The position numbers were made by a program, and so were the translations under genes. From the NCBI GenBank assembly GCA_028622995.1, contig JAJQJQ010000039.1, forward strand, positions 1,364,001 to 1,428,000: 64,000 nucleotides of DNA. The letters are read 5' to 3'. The number at the start of each line of letters is the position of its first letter. The stretch's first letter is position 1. Of this stretch, positions 11,101 to 23,895 are shown one piece after another. This DNA is from Panagrolaimus kolymaensis (Eukaryota; Nematoda; Chromadorea; Rhabditida; Panagrolaimidae). The notes beneath the pieces were generated by a model. It was given only the letters and a program-made list of their open reading frames with translations. It had not been told where the DNA came from and did not search any database.

Positions 11101-12251
11101 TTTTTTTTATTCACGCAGAAATGGAAAGGGAAACTCAGCATGAGGCCCGTCAAAACGTCGACGACTCCCAATTTTTTTTTACATAAAAAAGAACGTCATT
11201 GATGCGGATTTGATCAAAGAAAACATATGTGTATGTACTCGGGCTCAAAAACAGTGTGAGACATCACCAAAAATGGCCGAAAAAAAAATTGCATGTTGTG
11301 ATGTGCCAGCGTGAAGTTTTTTTTACTTACGTCAAAGATACAACGAAAACATAAAAAGGGGCATGCGAATGGTGAGGAAAGTGAAACAGAAAATCATGCA
11401 CATTTTTGAATAATTGTTTTTGCAAAGGTAGAAAAGAAATTAAACAAACTTTAATTAGATTTGGGAGAAATTTTTAATTAAATTTTGATTGGAAGGTTTT
11501 GTAAAAAGCAAACAAAAACTTACTAAGACTTCCATTTAAGCTTTCTTCAAGTTGTTGGAGAAGTCGTTCTTGTTCAGGACTAAAATTGAGCAGCATTAAA
11601 AGATATCACAAGATGAAATATTTCATACTTACCTAAAATTGCCGTTTGTCATACTGAAAGGCAACATAAAACTGTCAGCATCACCAACTGAGCTCGAAGT
11701 TGAAGGAAGTAAACTTGCAACCAAGTTACTCAAGCTTGTACCAATACCACTATCATCACTTTCAGATCGTTTATTATTTTCACCAAGTAAAGATGTCGAT
11801 GATGATGGAAGAGCAATATCATTACTTCCATTGGCCAAAGTCTGAAAAGAAGATAATTATTATACATAGTCAACGCATACATAAATGGAAGAAACGATAT
11901 CATAAAAGTCAAATAAGGTTAGTAGTGATCGAAAATTTGCCGTACAACTAAGTTATTCATTGCAAGCATAATAAAGAGTCATAGTTTTAAAGTGCCTTAC
12001 TTAGGCTATAATAGCCTACAGCATTGATATCGATTCTACTATATTCCATATGTTTAAAAAATACTTACCGAATCAATACATTTCTTGGGTTTTCCTTTTC
12101 TTCGTCGACTTGATGAACTACTACCTTCTGTTGTTGATTCATTGAAATTCGAGATAACCATATTTGAATTATTTACTTTTGAAGACGATTCTGCTTGATT
12201 ATCATTATCCTTCTTCAATAATATATTTGGGTTTGAATTCTCAAAAGTCAT
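8144..12251 (-). CDS. ceh-18: POU-homeobox transcription factor, CEH-18-like (homeodomain isoform)
   Basis: Exons 12069-12251, 11633-11841, 11524-11579, 10143-10649, 9830-10095, 8328-8537 and 8144-8203 are phase-consistent and give 496 residues. The N-terminal half is Ser/Asn-rich with a basic stretch (RRRKGKPKK). The POU-specific domain spans about 300-375 ([42 protein letters not shown]). The homeodomain begins near residue 435 ([12 protein letters not shown]) and ends in [14 protein letters not shown], with the WFCNRR recognition helix of POU proteins. The homeodomain resembles CEH-18, which in C. elegans acts in gonadal sheath cells and restrains oocyte maturation; length is close to that protein. 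The donor used for exon 5 (CAG|GTGC at 9830) is the weakest boundary, because the frame stays open beyond it. Confidence 0.85.
8691..8696 (-). terminator. Poly(A) signal after the alternative POU-gene stop
   Basis: AATAAA on the minus strand lies 18-23 bp past the stop of the long terminal exon and upstream of the homeodomain exon. Confidence 0.5.
8714..10095 (-). CDS. Alternative long terminal exon of the POU gene (no homeodomain)
   Basis: If the donor near 9830 is not used, the POU-specific exon continues in frame for a further 372 codons to TAG at 8714-8716, with an AATAAA polyadenylation signal at 8691-8696 shortly after the stop. The predicted extension is acidic and tryptophan-rich ([35 protein letters not shown], ending DDNGWW) with a central basic patch ([21 protein letters not shown]). 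It matches no family I know. So long an open frame is unlikely by chance in this AT-rich genome, and the nearby poly(A) signal supports a real alternative 3' end. It could also be part of one very long linker exon in a single-isoform gene, or an internal gene. Transcript data would decide. Confidence 0.55.
10650..11523 (-). other. ceh-18: Intron of the POU gene
   Basis: An 874-bp intron between phase-1 exons, AT-rich and without recognisable coding content. The open frames inside it are low-complexity. Confidence 0.6.
12002..12018. repeat. Perfect 17-bp palindrome in first POU-gene intron
   Basis: TAGGCTATAATAGCCTA reads as 8-bp arms around a single central A, 51 bp below the first-exon donor. 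It may be a protein-binding site or chance. Confidence 0.5.
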
Positions 12252-15200
12252 GCGGTAATCAGCATGTAAGGCAGCAAGATTGAAATATTAAATATAGGAA
12301 ATGCTGTATTGCTAAACGATGGAATAATACCTGAAGAATATTGAACAAGATAAATATTGATATAAATCTTTTGAAACCGGTAGAAAGTTAGAGAAAACCT
12401 AAAAGATTATTATTTTCAATAAATTAACTTCTTTAAAGTTACAGAGTTTGAATCAACAACAAAATGCACTTTAATAATAACAACACGAAAAGGAAAACAA
12501 CATTTTAATAATAAAATAAACAAAAACACGCTAATAGGCTACTTTATTTTACATGGAAAAGAATCAATGAATATAATTAAATAGAAAAATATGGGTGGAA
12601 TTTAATGTAAAATTTCTATCAAATTTAGTTAATCCCACTTGTTGTTGTACATAACTAACTAACTAGTCATTGAAAAAAAAGTGGATAAAAAAATAATGGA
12701 GAGAGAGAGAGAACCGAGAAATCAAACAAAAATGAAGAGGATCTTTTTTGTTCATTCAAATTTTATGCTAATTGTGCCCACAAAGCCTTTGAGTGATTTT
12801 TTGCCAAACAAAAAACGTTTGGAGCTTGTGAAATGAAAATGAGCGAGCAAAGGTTGGAATTTGAAAAATGGATTGGAATAAAAAAAAATTATGCGATATT
12901 TTATTTTATTTTTCTTGGATTAGATAGTCTTCTTATTATTAACATAGAAGGATTTAGAAGGAAAAAGAAATAGCGTGATTGATTTGTATCAAATTTAAAC
13001 AAGATATTTACAAACATGATATTGCTTTGTGAATAATTTAAAAAAATCATGGGATTATCGATTGAACAACAAAGTTATTTGTTTCACGGGTCGATAAGAG
13101 ACACAAACGTGCTTGATAAGTTTAAAAATTTATAAAGATTCAAGAGATGAAAAAATTAAAGAAGAGGATACAAATTAAAGTCAGCTCAAAGAAGCATTCA
13201 TTCTTTCGTAATTTCAGGGAATCGAACAAACAAATTCACGGTATACTTAATAATGGAATTATTGGTGTATTAAAAAAAGCAAGATTCTACGAAAATTTGA
13301 GAACTAAGGAATCAAAAAAATGCACAAATCCTCAAAAAAGAAAACAATCTTTTGCAACTTGAAATCTCATTTAACAATTTTTCTTGAAAATAACTACAAA
13401 TTCACTATTTCAAAGTTCACAAAAAATTTATCAAAAAAAAAAGTAAACAAAGTCATAAAAAAAACAAGTTCCATAGTTTCGGTCCGCGAATCTCGAAAAG
13501 AAACGATAAATAAAATACAATAAACATTTTCTCTAAAATGAAAAAAAAGTACACGATAAACTAAAAAAGTTGATTAAAATTTTTAATAAATCAAAAATAA
13601 ATTTGGGATAAAAAAGATTTTTTAATCTGAATGATGAGAGAGATAGAAATAAAAATTAAATCGATAGAACCTTTTTTTCAATCGGATCAGCTGCCTCCTG
13701 CTTTACTTGTTGCTTTCTGCCAATCGTTAATTTTCATTTTTTGTTTCGTTAATATTTTATTTTTTTTGCTCTCTGTTGGTTGAAAACATTCATATTTTTT
13801 TTATTTATAAAAATAACACATTGTTTTGATTATTTTTTTCTTCACATTTTTTTTCAACACAGAAGCCAGAATGATGAAAAAAAATCAAAAAGAAGCAAAC
13901 GACGAACAAAAAACGAAAAACTCATGCTATAATTTTTTTTTCAAGACTGCAAAAAAATTTTAAATAAAAAAAAAGGAACCAAACATTTTGTTTTCCTTCA
14001 AAAAACTGAAGGCAATGAATGACAAAAAAAAGAAAAATTTGCATCGATACAACATTCATTTTTTTCTTCTTCTTCACGCTGCTGTTGTGTTTTTAAAAAA
14101 AAGTTGATGGGTGTCGTCGGTTGCTTTCTTTTTCTTTTTTTTTTGCATGTGGCTGCTGCTGTTGCGGGCTCGTTTGCTTTTTTTATACTCTCCAAAAAAT
14201 AAAAATTTTTTTTTGCTACAATTGCGCGTGGAGGAGATGAACGTTCAAATTTTATTCTACTTTTTTTTTTTTCTATGAAGACAACAATCTTTTTAGGCTG
14301 GAATAAATAATAAATAAAAAAAAGTTACGCAATGAATAAAAAAAATTATGAAGGATTTTTTTTTTGTTAAATGCGCAAAAAAAAAGCACACGATGTCGAA
14401 GAAAAAAAAAGAAGGTTTTTTCTCCAAAGACGTTGTTTCTTACTTTTTTTTGTTGATTCTCAAAGAAGTTTTTAAGAAGAAAAAAAGTGTAATATGCAAA
14501 TTTAAAGAAAAAAGAAAGAATGAAAATGAGACGACGATGTCGAGGAAAAAAAATAGGGGCGAAGTGAATGAATTATTGAGAAAAGAAGAAGAGGAACCCT
14601 GGCAAAAATAAAAGAGGAAGAGACAAAAAAAAGTTTTTTTACGATTACGCGTAAAAGAAGCTTTGGCTGTTGCTGCCTGTCGCTTCTTCAAAAGTGAAAA
14701 AAAAAGAATAATAAAAAAAATACGCGGGAAAATAAGGAGGAGAAACAAAAGTTTTTAATCATTTAACGAAAAATAAGAAAGAAGAAAGAAGAAAAATTGG
14801 AATATTTTTCTTTAAAGTTTTAATGTCAAAAATAAAGAATAACAACATGAGGAACTCAAAAGGCGGGGAAAATGTGTTTGGAACAAAGGTTCCAAAGTTG
14901 TATTTTTCGGTAAAAAAGGTTGTCGTCGTGGTTTTAGTGTATTTCATAATAGCCCATTACAGACGTTGCATGTTTTTAATTTAAAAAAATAATGATTATT
15001 TTAGGATAAAAAGATTAGAGTTATACGATAATTGAAATTTGCGGCCATGAAATCCTTAAGATTTGTAAAAAAAAAATTAGGTTAAAAAATGATTAAAAAA
15101 TTGCATCATTTTATAAACATTTTTTACAAACTTTTTGTTCCAAAAATTTTAGTAGCTCCTAAAAATATGATTTTTAGCACTCGAATTAAAAATAGGATTT

Positions 15201-18200
15201 TCTTATCACAAAAAATTTGTTTTAAATTAAATCATGGGTTTTTCCTTTTCATAAAAAAAAACGAAAAAAACAATAATTGGTCGAGCAGATAGATCACCGT
15301 TAAAATCAATATAAAAAATAAATAAAATTGTGTAATTCTATCACACACATTTATTTTTCTCTCAAAAATATACATAAAAAAATCAAAAGCCACGAAACAC
15401 GCGTTGAGAAGAAGAAAAAATGAGAATAAATAAAAACAATCAAAGTAAATGGAATGAACAAAAAAATATGGTAGAAAAAAGGATTTCAAAATTATTGTTA
15501 TTTTCTCGCATAAATTTTATTTTTTTGATAGAAGAAAAATATAATTTATTTAAAAACAAACGTTTTTTTGATGCAACAAAGAATGGATGGAAAAAATAAA
15601 AATAAAATTCTTCAAGTTCATTTTCTTTCTTTTTTCTTATTTTTTTCTTCAATCGATCACCAAAGAATAAAACTAAAAAAAATGTTTTTCAAGAAGGCGA
15701 GGGAAAAAAGTAAAAACGAAAGCAGCTCAAATAAAAATATGCAAAAAAAACCAAGCACCCCAACCAACGACAATGACGACGACAATGAGGGGCTTTTTTT
15801 TGATTTTTTTCTTCTTCATCTTTTTGCAACTATGTACTGCTGCTGAGAAAAGACAACCAAAAAGCAACAAAAAAAGAAGATAAAATTAGACCCAAGGATA
15901 TATGTATGCAAAAAAATCACTTCATTATAAAGCAAGGAGTGAGCAAGCAGCCTGTTTGTTCATTTGAAGATGGAACAAACATTATTTATTATGCAAATTG
16001 AGAGAAATGGGATATGATGGACTGGTTTGAATGCATCCTATCATGATTTGCCTCGAAGGCATTTGGATGAGAGGCTTTTGAGAAGATTAGGTCAAAAAAC
16101 GAAGGTTATGATTTTTTTTAAATTTATTGATCTGTCAAATTAAAAATATTTTTTGCTAACTTTACTTTCCAAACCGCCCGCTTTTTAACTAAAAAATAAA
16201 GTTTTGTAATAATTAATTTTTAGAATTCCAAAAAAAAAGTCCAATCTTGCAACTAATTTGATTGATGACAACCGCCTTTTTTCGAAAAGTCCTTGACTTT
16301 TATTTAAATTTTGATTTCACAATATTCATTTTTTAAACGATTTCTTTGAAACTAAAAAGATGAAGAAAAAACTAAAAAATCCATAACCTTTGTGATTTTA
16401 CCCGCCTAATTTTTTTTTCTTATTTTTCTTTCCTAACATTCACCAACAACCAACAAATCATAAATTCTTCACATCTCCTTCATCTCTCATCCATCCATCA
16501 ATATATCAATATTACTGTATATACATACATATTTTTTTCAACGCTAATTAAATTCAATATATAATACGCCGAAAGAGAAGAAAAAAAACTCGTAATAAAA
16601 ATCGATGAAATAAATAATAAAAAAAGGCCTTCCTTTCTTCTAGTTTTTCATCTTTTTTTTTGCAATCAAAAAATTTAAATTCCCAATCAACATAAAAAAA
16701 AGCATTTGCATTGTTTTGTGTTCTGTCATTTTCATCAACACACCATCCACCAGCATCAACAGCAGTCTCTTGCACACACGCAAATATATATACACGCATA
16801 TACATACAAACACATATGCATATTTTTTTTTCAAATGAAAACCCAGGCAGCATTGGAAAAAAAGGAGCAAAGCAAGAAAGAAAGAAAATAATATTGGTGC
16901 GTTATATAACTAACTATAACGCCTAAAAGAAAAAAAAAGCTAAAAGCTATCATTTTGCAATTTTTTAGAAGACACAAAAAATTGGAGGAGAAAAAATCGA
17001 AGAAAGCTGTTGTTTTGTTTTTGGCTCTCTAAAAAAAGAAAGATAAAGTGAATCCTCGAATTTTTGCATATTATTATTTTCCAGAAATTTTAAAAATTCA
17101 AACTTGAAGAACCAGACGAATAAGTAATACATAATACAATTCTTTGTCTGAGAAGAAAAGAAAGCTAAAAATTCGGTTTTTAACAATTGAATGGAAAGAG
17201 GAATACTTCATAGCGTTTCTATGCAATAAATATAAATTATTATCGTATTATATGAAAGCGACATGGCTTTGCTTTGTTGGTATTCCAAAAAAAAAACTGT
17301 CAGGATAAAATCAAAAAACAAGAAAACTTTAGGTGGAATCTCAACTTGAAAGTATGTTAATCCCTTTTTTTGGTTTTTTTCTTCTCCTTATTAGTGGCCA
17401 TTTAAAAAAATGGAGAAATTTTACATAAAAAAATAAAATCTTCTGAACTTTTTGTAATAATTAGAATTTGTGAAATGGCATATCAACAACATCGATTTGT
17501 TAAATTTAGAAAAGCATAGGAAATTACGAGTCCGATGAGATACAAAGTTAAAAAATGTGATGATCAATTAAGCAAAAGAATTTTAATACTTTCCATTCAC
17601 TCAACTTAATAATTCTTTATCGATCGGAAAAATTTAAAATTATTTCATAATCATACCAAGAAAAATAAAGGAATTAAAAAATACTTGTACATGCATGTAC
17701 ATATTTATTTGCACATACATATTTAAAACTTTTTCCCGCCTTTTGAAATAAAAACTCCTCATTTGAAAGATGATTATCACTTAATTTTTCACGTTTCCTT
17801 CATTTTCATTTTCGTTTTAGTTTTTTTTTTGTGCCTTCTTCTCTTATGTTTCTTCTAACTAAGTACCCTCATTAGACTAAAACATGCATAAAAACTATGA
17901 AAACGAAACGAAACAAAAAACAATCCTTTCTTCTTTTATTTTTATTTTGCATGTTTGTTGTCATATGTCTTTTTTCTTCTTCCAAAAAGCTATTAATTCT
18001 ATATGTTTTTTTTCATTCTCCCTTTGACTCGTTTTAAAATGTTGCCTAAAAAATTATACATACTTTTTTAAATCAATATTTTTGTAAAACAACAAATCAG
18101 AATAGAGTCTCTTGGTATTCAAAATTTAAAAGTACTCTTACTTTGGCTCTAAAAAGAAAATTCAAAACCTCGATCTTATCCTATATAATTTAAAGAATCA

Positions 18201-18363
18201 AAAAAGACTGTCAATGATATAAGCTATTTTACCCTGGTCAAGTATTTGAGAGCGGTAGTTGTAATCTTGGTGGAATCAATTGTGTCCTTAATTTCTATAG
18301 AAAATGCACCAGTTTTTATTTAAAACTAACATATATGTCAATAACTTATTTTTTGTGCAGAGC

Positions 18364-18477
18364 CCATTCTCATAAAAAAAGTTCATGAACTTTTTTTGTC
18401 AATGAAAAAAATTACTCTCGAAAAGAAAAGTTCATGAACTTTTTTAAAAAGTTCATGAACTTTTTTTATGAGAATGG
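18364..18477. mobile_element. 114-bp palindromic element with 32-bp terminal inverted repeats
   Basis: Arms 18364-18395 and 18446-18477 are perfect inverted copies beginning CCATTCTCAT. The core palindrome GTTCATGAAC, flanked by A and T runs, occurs three times (18381-18390, 18430-18439, 18451-18460). The structure fits a very short MITE or a strong cruciform; no clear target-site duplication is visible. Confidence 0.6.
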
Positions 18478-19290
18478 CCACAGATATTAAAACTCATTCA
18501 CGAGCCAATAAATAATTTCGAAAGAAAAGCTCAAAAGTAGTTACAAAAATTTTAAAATCAAGTAAAAACAGTAAGAAAAAAAACACGGCAATAATAAAAA
18601 AAAGAATATTTCATAAATTCCTTTTTCTGTAAAATAAAATTTCGGAGAACCAAAAAAAATCAAATCAAAAAATATAAACGGTTTTTCCTTATTTTTTTCT
18701 TTTTTCTTTGAAAAAAAAATGATAAATGATGGATGCAAATTGAAAATGAGAAATAAGAATGAAAAAAAGAAAGAAGATTTTTGTGATGGCAAGAAAAATT
18801 TATTTTATAATGTAATAAAAATTTTTTTTAGGAGAGATGGAAATCGACGCAAAATAATCAAAGGACGAAAATGAAACAAGGCACAATTGTTTGTGGGTGG
18901 TGATTTGAAGAAGAAAAAATGGGATTGATTAAAAAGAGAAAATTGAATGAATTAAAAAAAAATCAAAGACACGCAAATTTAAAATATGTATAATCATCAT
19001 CACTGGTAGCAGCAGCAGGAGCTGATGGTGATGATTTTGGTGCAGCCGCAACAAAAAAAATAGCACAGCAAAAAATAAAAAAGAAGAGTTAATGAGATTC
19101 AAGGCTAAGCAACAGCCACAGCAGCAATATTGTGTGTGAGAAACCCAATCAGCATTAAATCAAAAAAATAAAATAAAAATTTTGTTGGGGAAAAAAAGAA
19201 AAAGAAGGACGACATCAACCAACAAGAAAATGAAAAAAAAATCAAAATATGATAAAATTTATTTTAGTTTTTTTTAAAACGTCAAAAAAC

Positions 19291-19305
19291 GGTCTCTGTT
19301 TACAT
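19291..19305. repeat. 15-mer with an inverted partner at 20665-20679
   Basis: GGTCTCTGTTTACAT at 19291-19305 is the exact reverse complement of ATGTAAACAGAGACC at 20665-20679. Each contains a GTAAACA forkhead-type core. This may be chance. Confidence 0.35.
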
Positions 19306-22300
19306 CTTTAATGTAAACATAAATAAACGAAAAAAACTAAAAAGAAAATGTATGCATTAGGACAAAAAAATTTTTTTTGGACAGTACAGTCACTTTTAGA
19401 AAAAAACTTGAATAATAATAATGAATTAATTATTTAATTTCAACGAAAAATATTTTGTTTATTGATTTCTAAAAATCATGAAAACAAAAAAACAAAAAGG
19501 TTATGTTAAAAATAATCAGTCAAATTCTTGCGAGATTTTTTAAATATATATTTGTTACAGAAAGTCTAGGAAAGAAAATATTTAACAATGTTTCTATAAA
19601 ATTTTATTAATGCAGAAAATGTTTATCATTATTAAAGTTTTCTAAAATATTAGGAACGAGAAATCGGACTAAATAAAAAAATCACGCCAAAAACTTTAAA
19701 CTAAAAAATTGACAAAATCTCCGAAATGCTTAAATAATTATGAAAAAAAGAAAGGCTTAAGTTTAAGAATTTTAATCGGGTCTATTCAATTTCTTCTCTA
19801 CCTTTTTTACACTCTAAATATTTTAAAGAAAAAATTTTATATTTTAAAAAGCAAACAAAAGACAGAAAGGCGAACGAATAACGAGCAAGAGACTAATTAA
19901 AAGTAATAATAATAATTTAAAATTTAAAAATCGACACGCAAATTTTCTGCATTTTTTTTCACCGCTAGCTTTTGGTCAGCGTTGTTTGGTTGTTAGCTTT
20001 TCTTCATCTTCATTAACTACGAATCCCCTCGAACCAAAAAAAAATATTTAAAAACTAACAAAAACAACAACGAAAACTCTTAACGTTATTTTTTATTTTT
20101 ATTTGTTAGTTAACTAACGTTCGTCGTTTCCTTCTTCATTCTTTTTTTTTTTCGTATAAAATTATATTCTTTAGTTTTGCTTAAAAATTTATTTTAGAAA
20201 AAAGCTTTTTTTATATTTTTTTTCTTTCTCTCCAATTTTTTGGTTGTCGTCTTACACCACCATCGACGAAAGAGAAGGAAAAAAAGCAAGCAAGGAATGA
20301 AAGAACTAGGCTGTATGTAAATTTTTCAACACAACATGAAAAAACATAAAAATGCCTTTTTGAGAAAAAAAATAAATAAAAGAAGAAAGGACGCTTCAAA
20401 TTTTTTTAGAAGGAGAGACGAGACTTGCACGTTTTATTTTTTATTTTTTTCTAGCTACTTTTGCTTTTGGTTCTCCTCTTCTTCCATTACCATCGATGGC
20501 AGTGGCGGCTTGCTTGCCGTTATAGTTAGTTTTTAAAACAAAAATATGTAAAGAAGGAGGAAGAAAAAAAAGAAAGATGAATGAACGAATGAAAAAACAA
20601 CAACAAAAAATAATAGACTAATTTTTTTAGAGCCACATTTGCATATTTTTTTTGCTGTTCGTAAATGTAAACAGAGACCCGAAGTTTTTTTTAACTCGAG
20701 AGCTGATAATAAAAGTCGTACAATAAAAGCTAGGAATAAAATTCATGGTTTTTTAATCACAATAGCCTTTTTTAAATAGAGCGATTACTTGCGCTCAAAT
20801 ATGACAAAAATTTAAACAAAGCTTCATTAGTTAAATCCATTTTTAAATAATTAAAAGTTTAATCCATGATAAAGAAAAAATGGATAATTTTTGCGAATTA
20901 AAACTAAAAAAAGCTGCTTATTAGAAGCTGTCGATTAACAAAGTTAAAATAAAAAAGAAGGATCAAATGGTTTATATGAAGAAGAAAAAATCTTTAAACG
21001 CGGAAATTAAAAAATATATATATATAAATTTGAATATTTTGTATTTATTTATTTCTTCGAAAGATGGAAAGAAAAAACAAAAAAAGTAAAACAACAAATT
21101 TTCATGCACTTAGTCATTTTCTAAATTTTTGCTTGCTTGGTGCTACTACTACTGCTTTTGGTTTTAATTCCCTTAGGGCACAAAACTACATTTTTTTACC
21201 TTTTTATTTTTTTCAAAAAAGTAGCAAGCGAAGAGAAAAGCAACGCCAGTTTTAAACGTTTTCCTCAGAAAATAAAAAAATCAAAAGTGTTCTTTCTTTA
21301 TTTTTTTCAGAATAAAATTTTTTTTATGTTAAAAAGCAAATTTTTGATTTTTCAAAATCAATAATAAAAAAACACCAGAGAGAAAAAAGAAAACAAACTC
21401 TATTTTTTTTTGTTTGACAGTGCGCATTTTTTTTTCTTCATTGACTGTCGATAATACATATATTTAAAACCGACGCAGAAGAAAGAAGAAGAGAGACTTC
21501 ATTCACTTCACCACCAAACACACTCCAACAGAAAAAAAAAATTATTCACTATTAACAAACAACTGAAATAAAAAAATATTTAAAAAAAAGATTCAAATTT
21601 TTTAAGGCCTTCCCTTCTCGCGCTCAAATAAAAAAAAAGAAGAAAGAATGGAGAGAACGAACAAAAAAAAAGTTGAAAAGTTTTTTTAGAAAATAAAAAT
21701 TAAATATTAAAGTTTCTTTTTGTGTTTCAATCTAAATACTGACTGAAGGAAGAAGAAGGATGGAAGGAAAGAAGGTGGTAAACAAAATATTTTAGAAAGT
21801 AAGAAAAACTTTGAGAAAATGATTGAAAGCAGTTTTGTGGTAACATTATCCTTTTATAAATATTACAAAACCTTTTTGTAATTTTCTTTGAATTTATCGT
21901 GCAACTTATAAAATTGCAAACAAGCGAATTAAGTTGAGTCAAGCAAAAAATAATAATAAATTTTGTTTTAAATGAAAAGTTTTTTCGTATGGATTTTATT
22001 TTTCTAAATTAATGCAAATCGAATTCCAAAAAAATTAATTATGCTCATTATTCTTTTAATATGCGATGAGTTTACCAATTAAAAAAGAAAGTATTACTGT
22101 ATCTCGAAAATGACAACAACTATGATTCGATAGGGAAATGGAGTCGATGAGTGTTATAAATTTACAATCAACTGAACTTCATATACCTATATGGAAATGA
22201 TGGAATACTAATTTGCGGAGAAAATAAAGTTTTTTTAACCTTGAAACCAAGCTTGGTTATTTATTTTTAAGCAAATAATTTATTAATATTCTCCTGTAGT

Positions 22301-23895
22301 AATTTTGTGAAACTTTTTTTGGAACCACAAAAAAAAATAGAAAAGAACCTTGACAACTAACTAACCGGCTTCAATAACAAAAATATGCATAAGATGCAAA
22401 AAAAAAACCGCCGCGATATACAAGTTTTCTTTTAGGCTTCTTTTAAAAAAGAAATTTTGTTGCTGCTTGTGTTACAGCAACGACGACGACGACCAACTAA
22501 AAAAAGCTAGCTTACGATGAAAAAAAAAATGGTGGTAGAAAGCAGCAATAAAAATGGAAGCTTTTGTCTTCTATGTATTTTTTTTTCTCGCTCCATTTTT
22601 CGTTTTCTTCCTTTTTTTTCTGGATATTTACATGCATGCATAATTGAAAAATGCTTAACAAAAAAATTGAAGGGAAAGAAAATTAGAACTATGATGGAAT
22701 GATGAAAAGTTTTCTTCATTCTTTTTTTAGCTTTATTTTTTTTTATCGTTGTTTGGAAAAGAAATTTTAAAACAAAAAGCCAAAAATTATTGAAATGAAG
22801 TTGAAGAAAATTAAGAAAAAATAAGGATTTCATACCCAAAATAAATAATAATTCGACACCAAAAAAAAAATCAAACTTTGATTAATTTCTGAAGAGAGAG
22901 AAAGAGTTCGACTTGTAATTTTAATTTTATCAATGATCTCCATTAATAATTGAAATTTAAATCATTCCTCTTTAAAAATATTTATGTCTGTCCAAGTTTT
23001 AAATTTTTTTAAAATGTTTTTAGCAAACTTTATAAATATCCTTAAATAGAAAAACTTTAATGATTATATTGAAATTTAACCACGATAACTCTATTTTCAA
23101 AGAAGCTATGGTAGGCACTATAAATTAATGTCCTTAAAAATAGCTAATCATTGAGAAGAAATACACTATTAATAAAATAGGTAAAAATTAGAAATACTAA
23201 AAAAATATTCTCACAATAATTTTCCAACTCTTATTTTAGTAGTTTCTAAGTACGCTAATATTTTTTTTTCATCGCAAATTATTCCAAAAACTTTTTTTCC
23301 TTTTCATTCTAAAAAAGTTTTTTCAAAAATTTATTGCTTTTTCTTTCTGTCATCTTTGACTTCTTTAATTTTTTTCCATCTCGCATTAAACTTCTTCTTT
23401 TTTTCTTGAATAATATTTTCTTTTTTAAAACATTTCGTGATTTTTTTTCTTTCCTTCGTTTGTTACGCTGTTTGCAAATTGAAGCACACCACCATCGCGC
23501 ACCTATTTTTATTCTATCCACTTTTAGTTGGTTGTATTAAAATTTTTCTATATATTTTTTTTTTGCGCAACCATCATCAAAGAGAAGAACAAAAAGGGCC
23601 TCTCTGTGTTCAAAAACGGCCATCTCCATCATTATTCGTGGTCGTCATCATCGTCTCTCCAAAAAAAAAAATGCAAATTGAGCAAATAATATATTATTGC
23701 GCTTCAATGCTCTCTTCATAACTTTTTTTTGTTCAAAAGAAGAAAAAATAATTTTAATAAAGCTTTTAAGATAAGAAGCAAGCTTTTTGAAATAAAAAAA
23801 TCAAGAGTTCATTAAATTTTTTGAAGATCTGAGGCATTAAACAGTGGATATCTGTTTACAGATAATTATTTTTATTTTGTGACTTTCACAACATT

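Larger units (their letters stand above)
12252..23895. other. 11.6-kb gene desert upstream of the POU gene
   Basis: Very AT-rich, dominated by A and T homopolymers and AAAGAAA / TTTCTTT tracts. The small open frames on both strands are Lys/Asn/Phe-rich low complexity with no domains and no splice-linked continuation. Features of note are the palindromic element at 18364-18477 and a pair of inverted 15-mers at 19291-19305 and 20665-20679. By position this may hold distal regulatory DNA for the POU gene, but I cannot point to defined enhancers. Confidence 0.6.

Noticed and set aside
20025..20040. Possible tRNA B-box (GGTTCGAGGGG on the minus strand)
   Set aside because: The trailing CC is missing, and no A-box or cloverleaf can be drawn nearby.
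12252..23800. Many 60-110 codon open frames on both strands of the desert
   Set aside because: They are runs of Lys/Asn/Phe/Ser from homopolymer DNA, lack domains, and have no splice-compatible partners.
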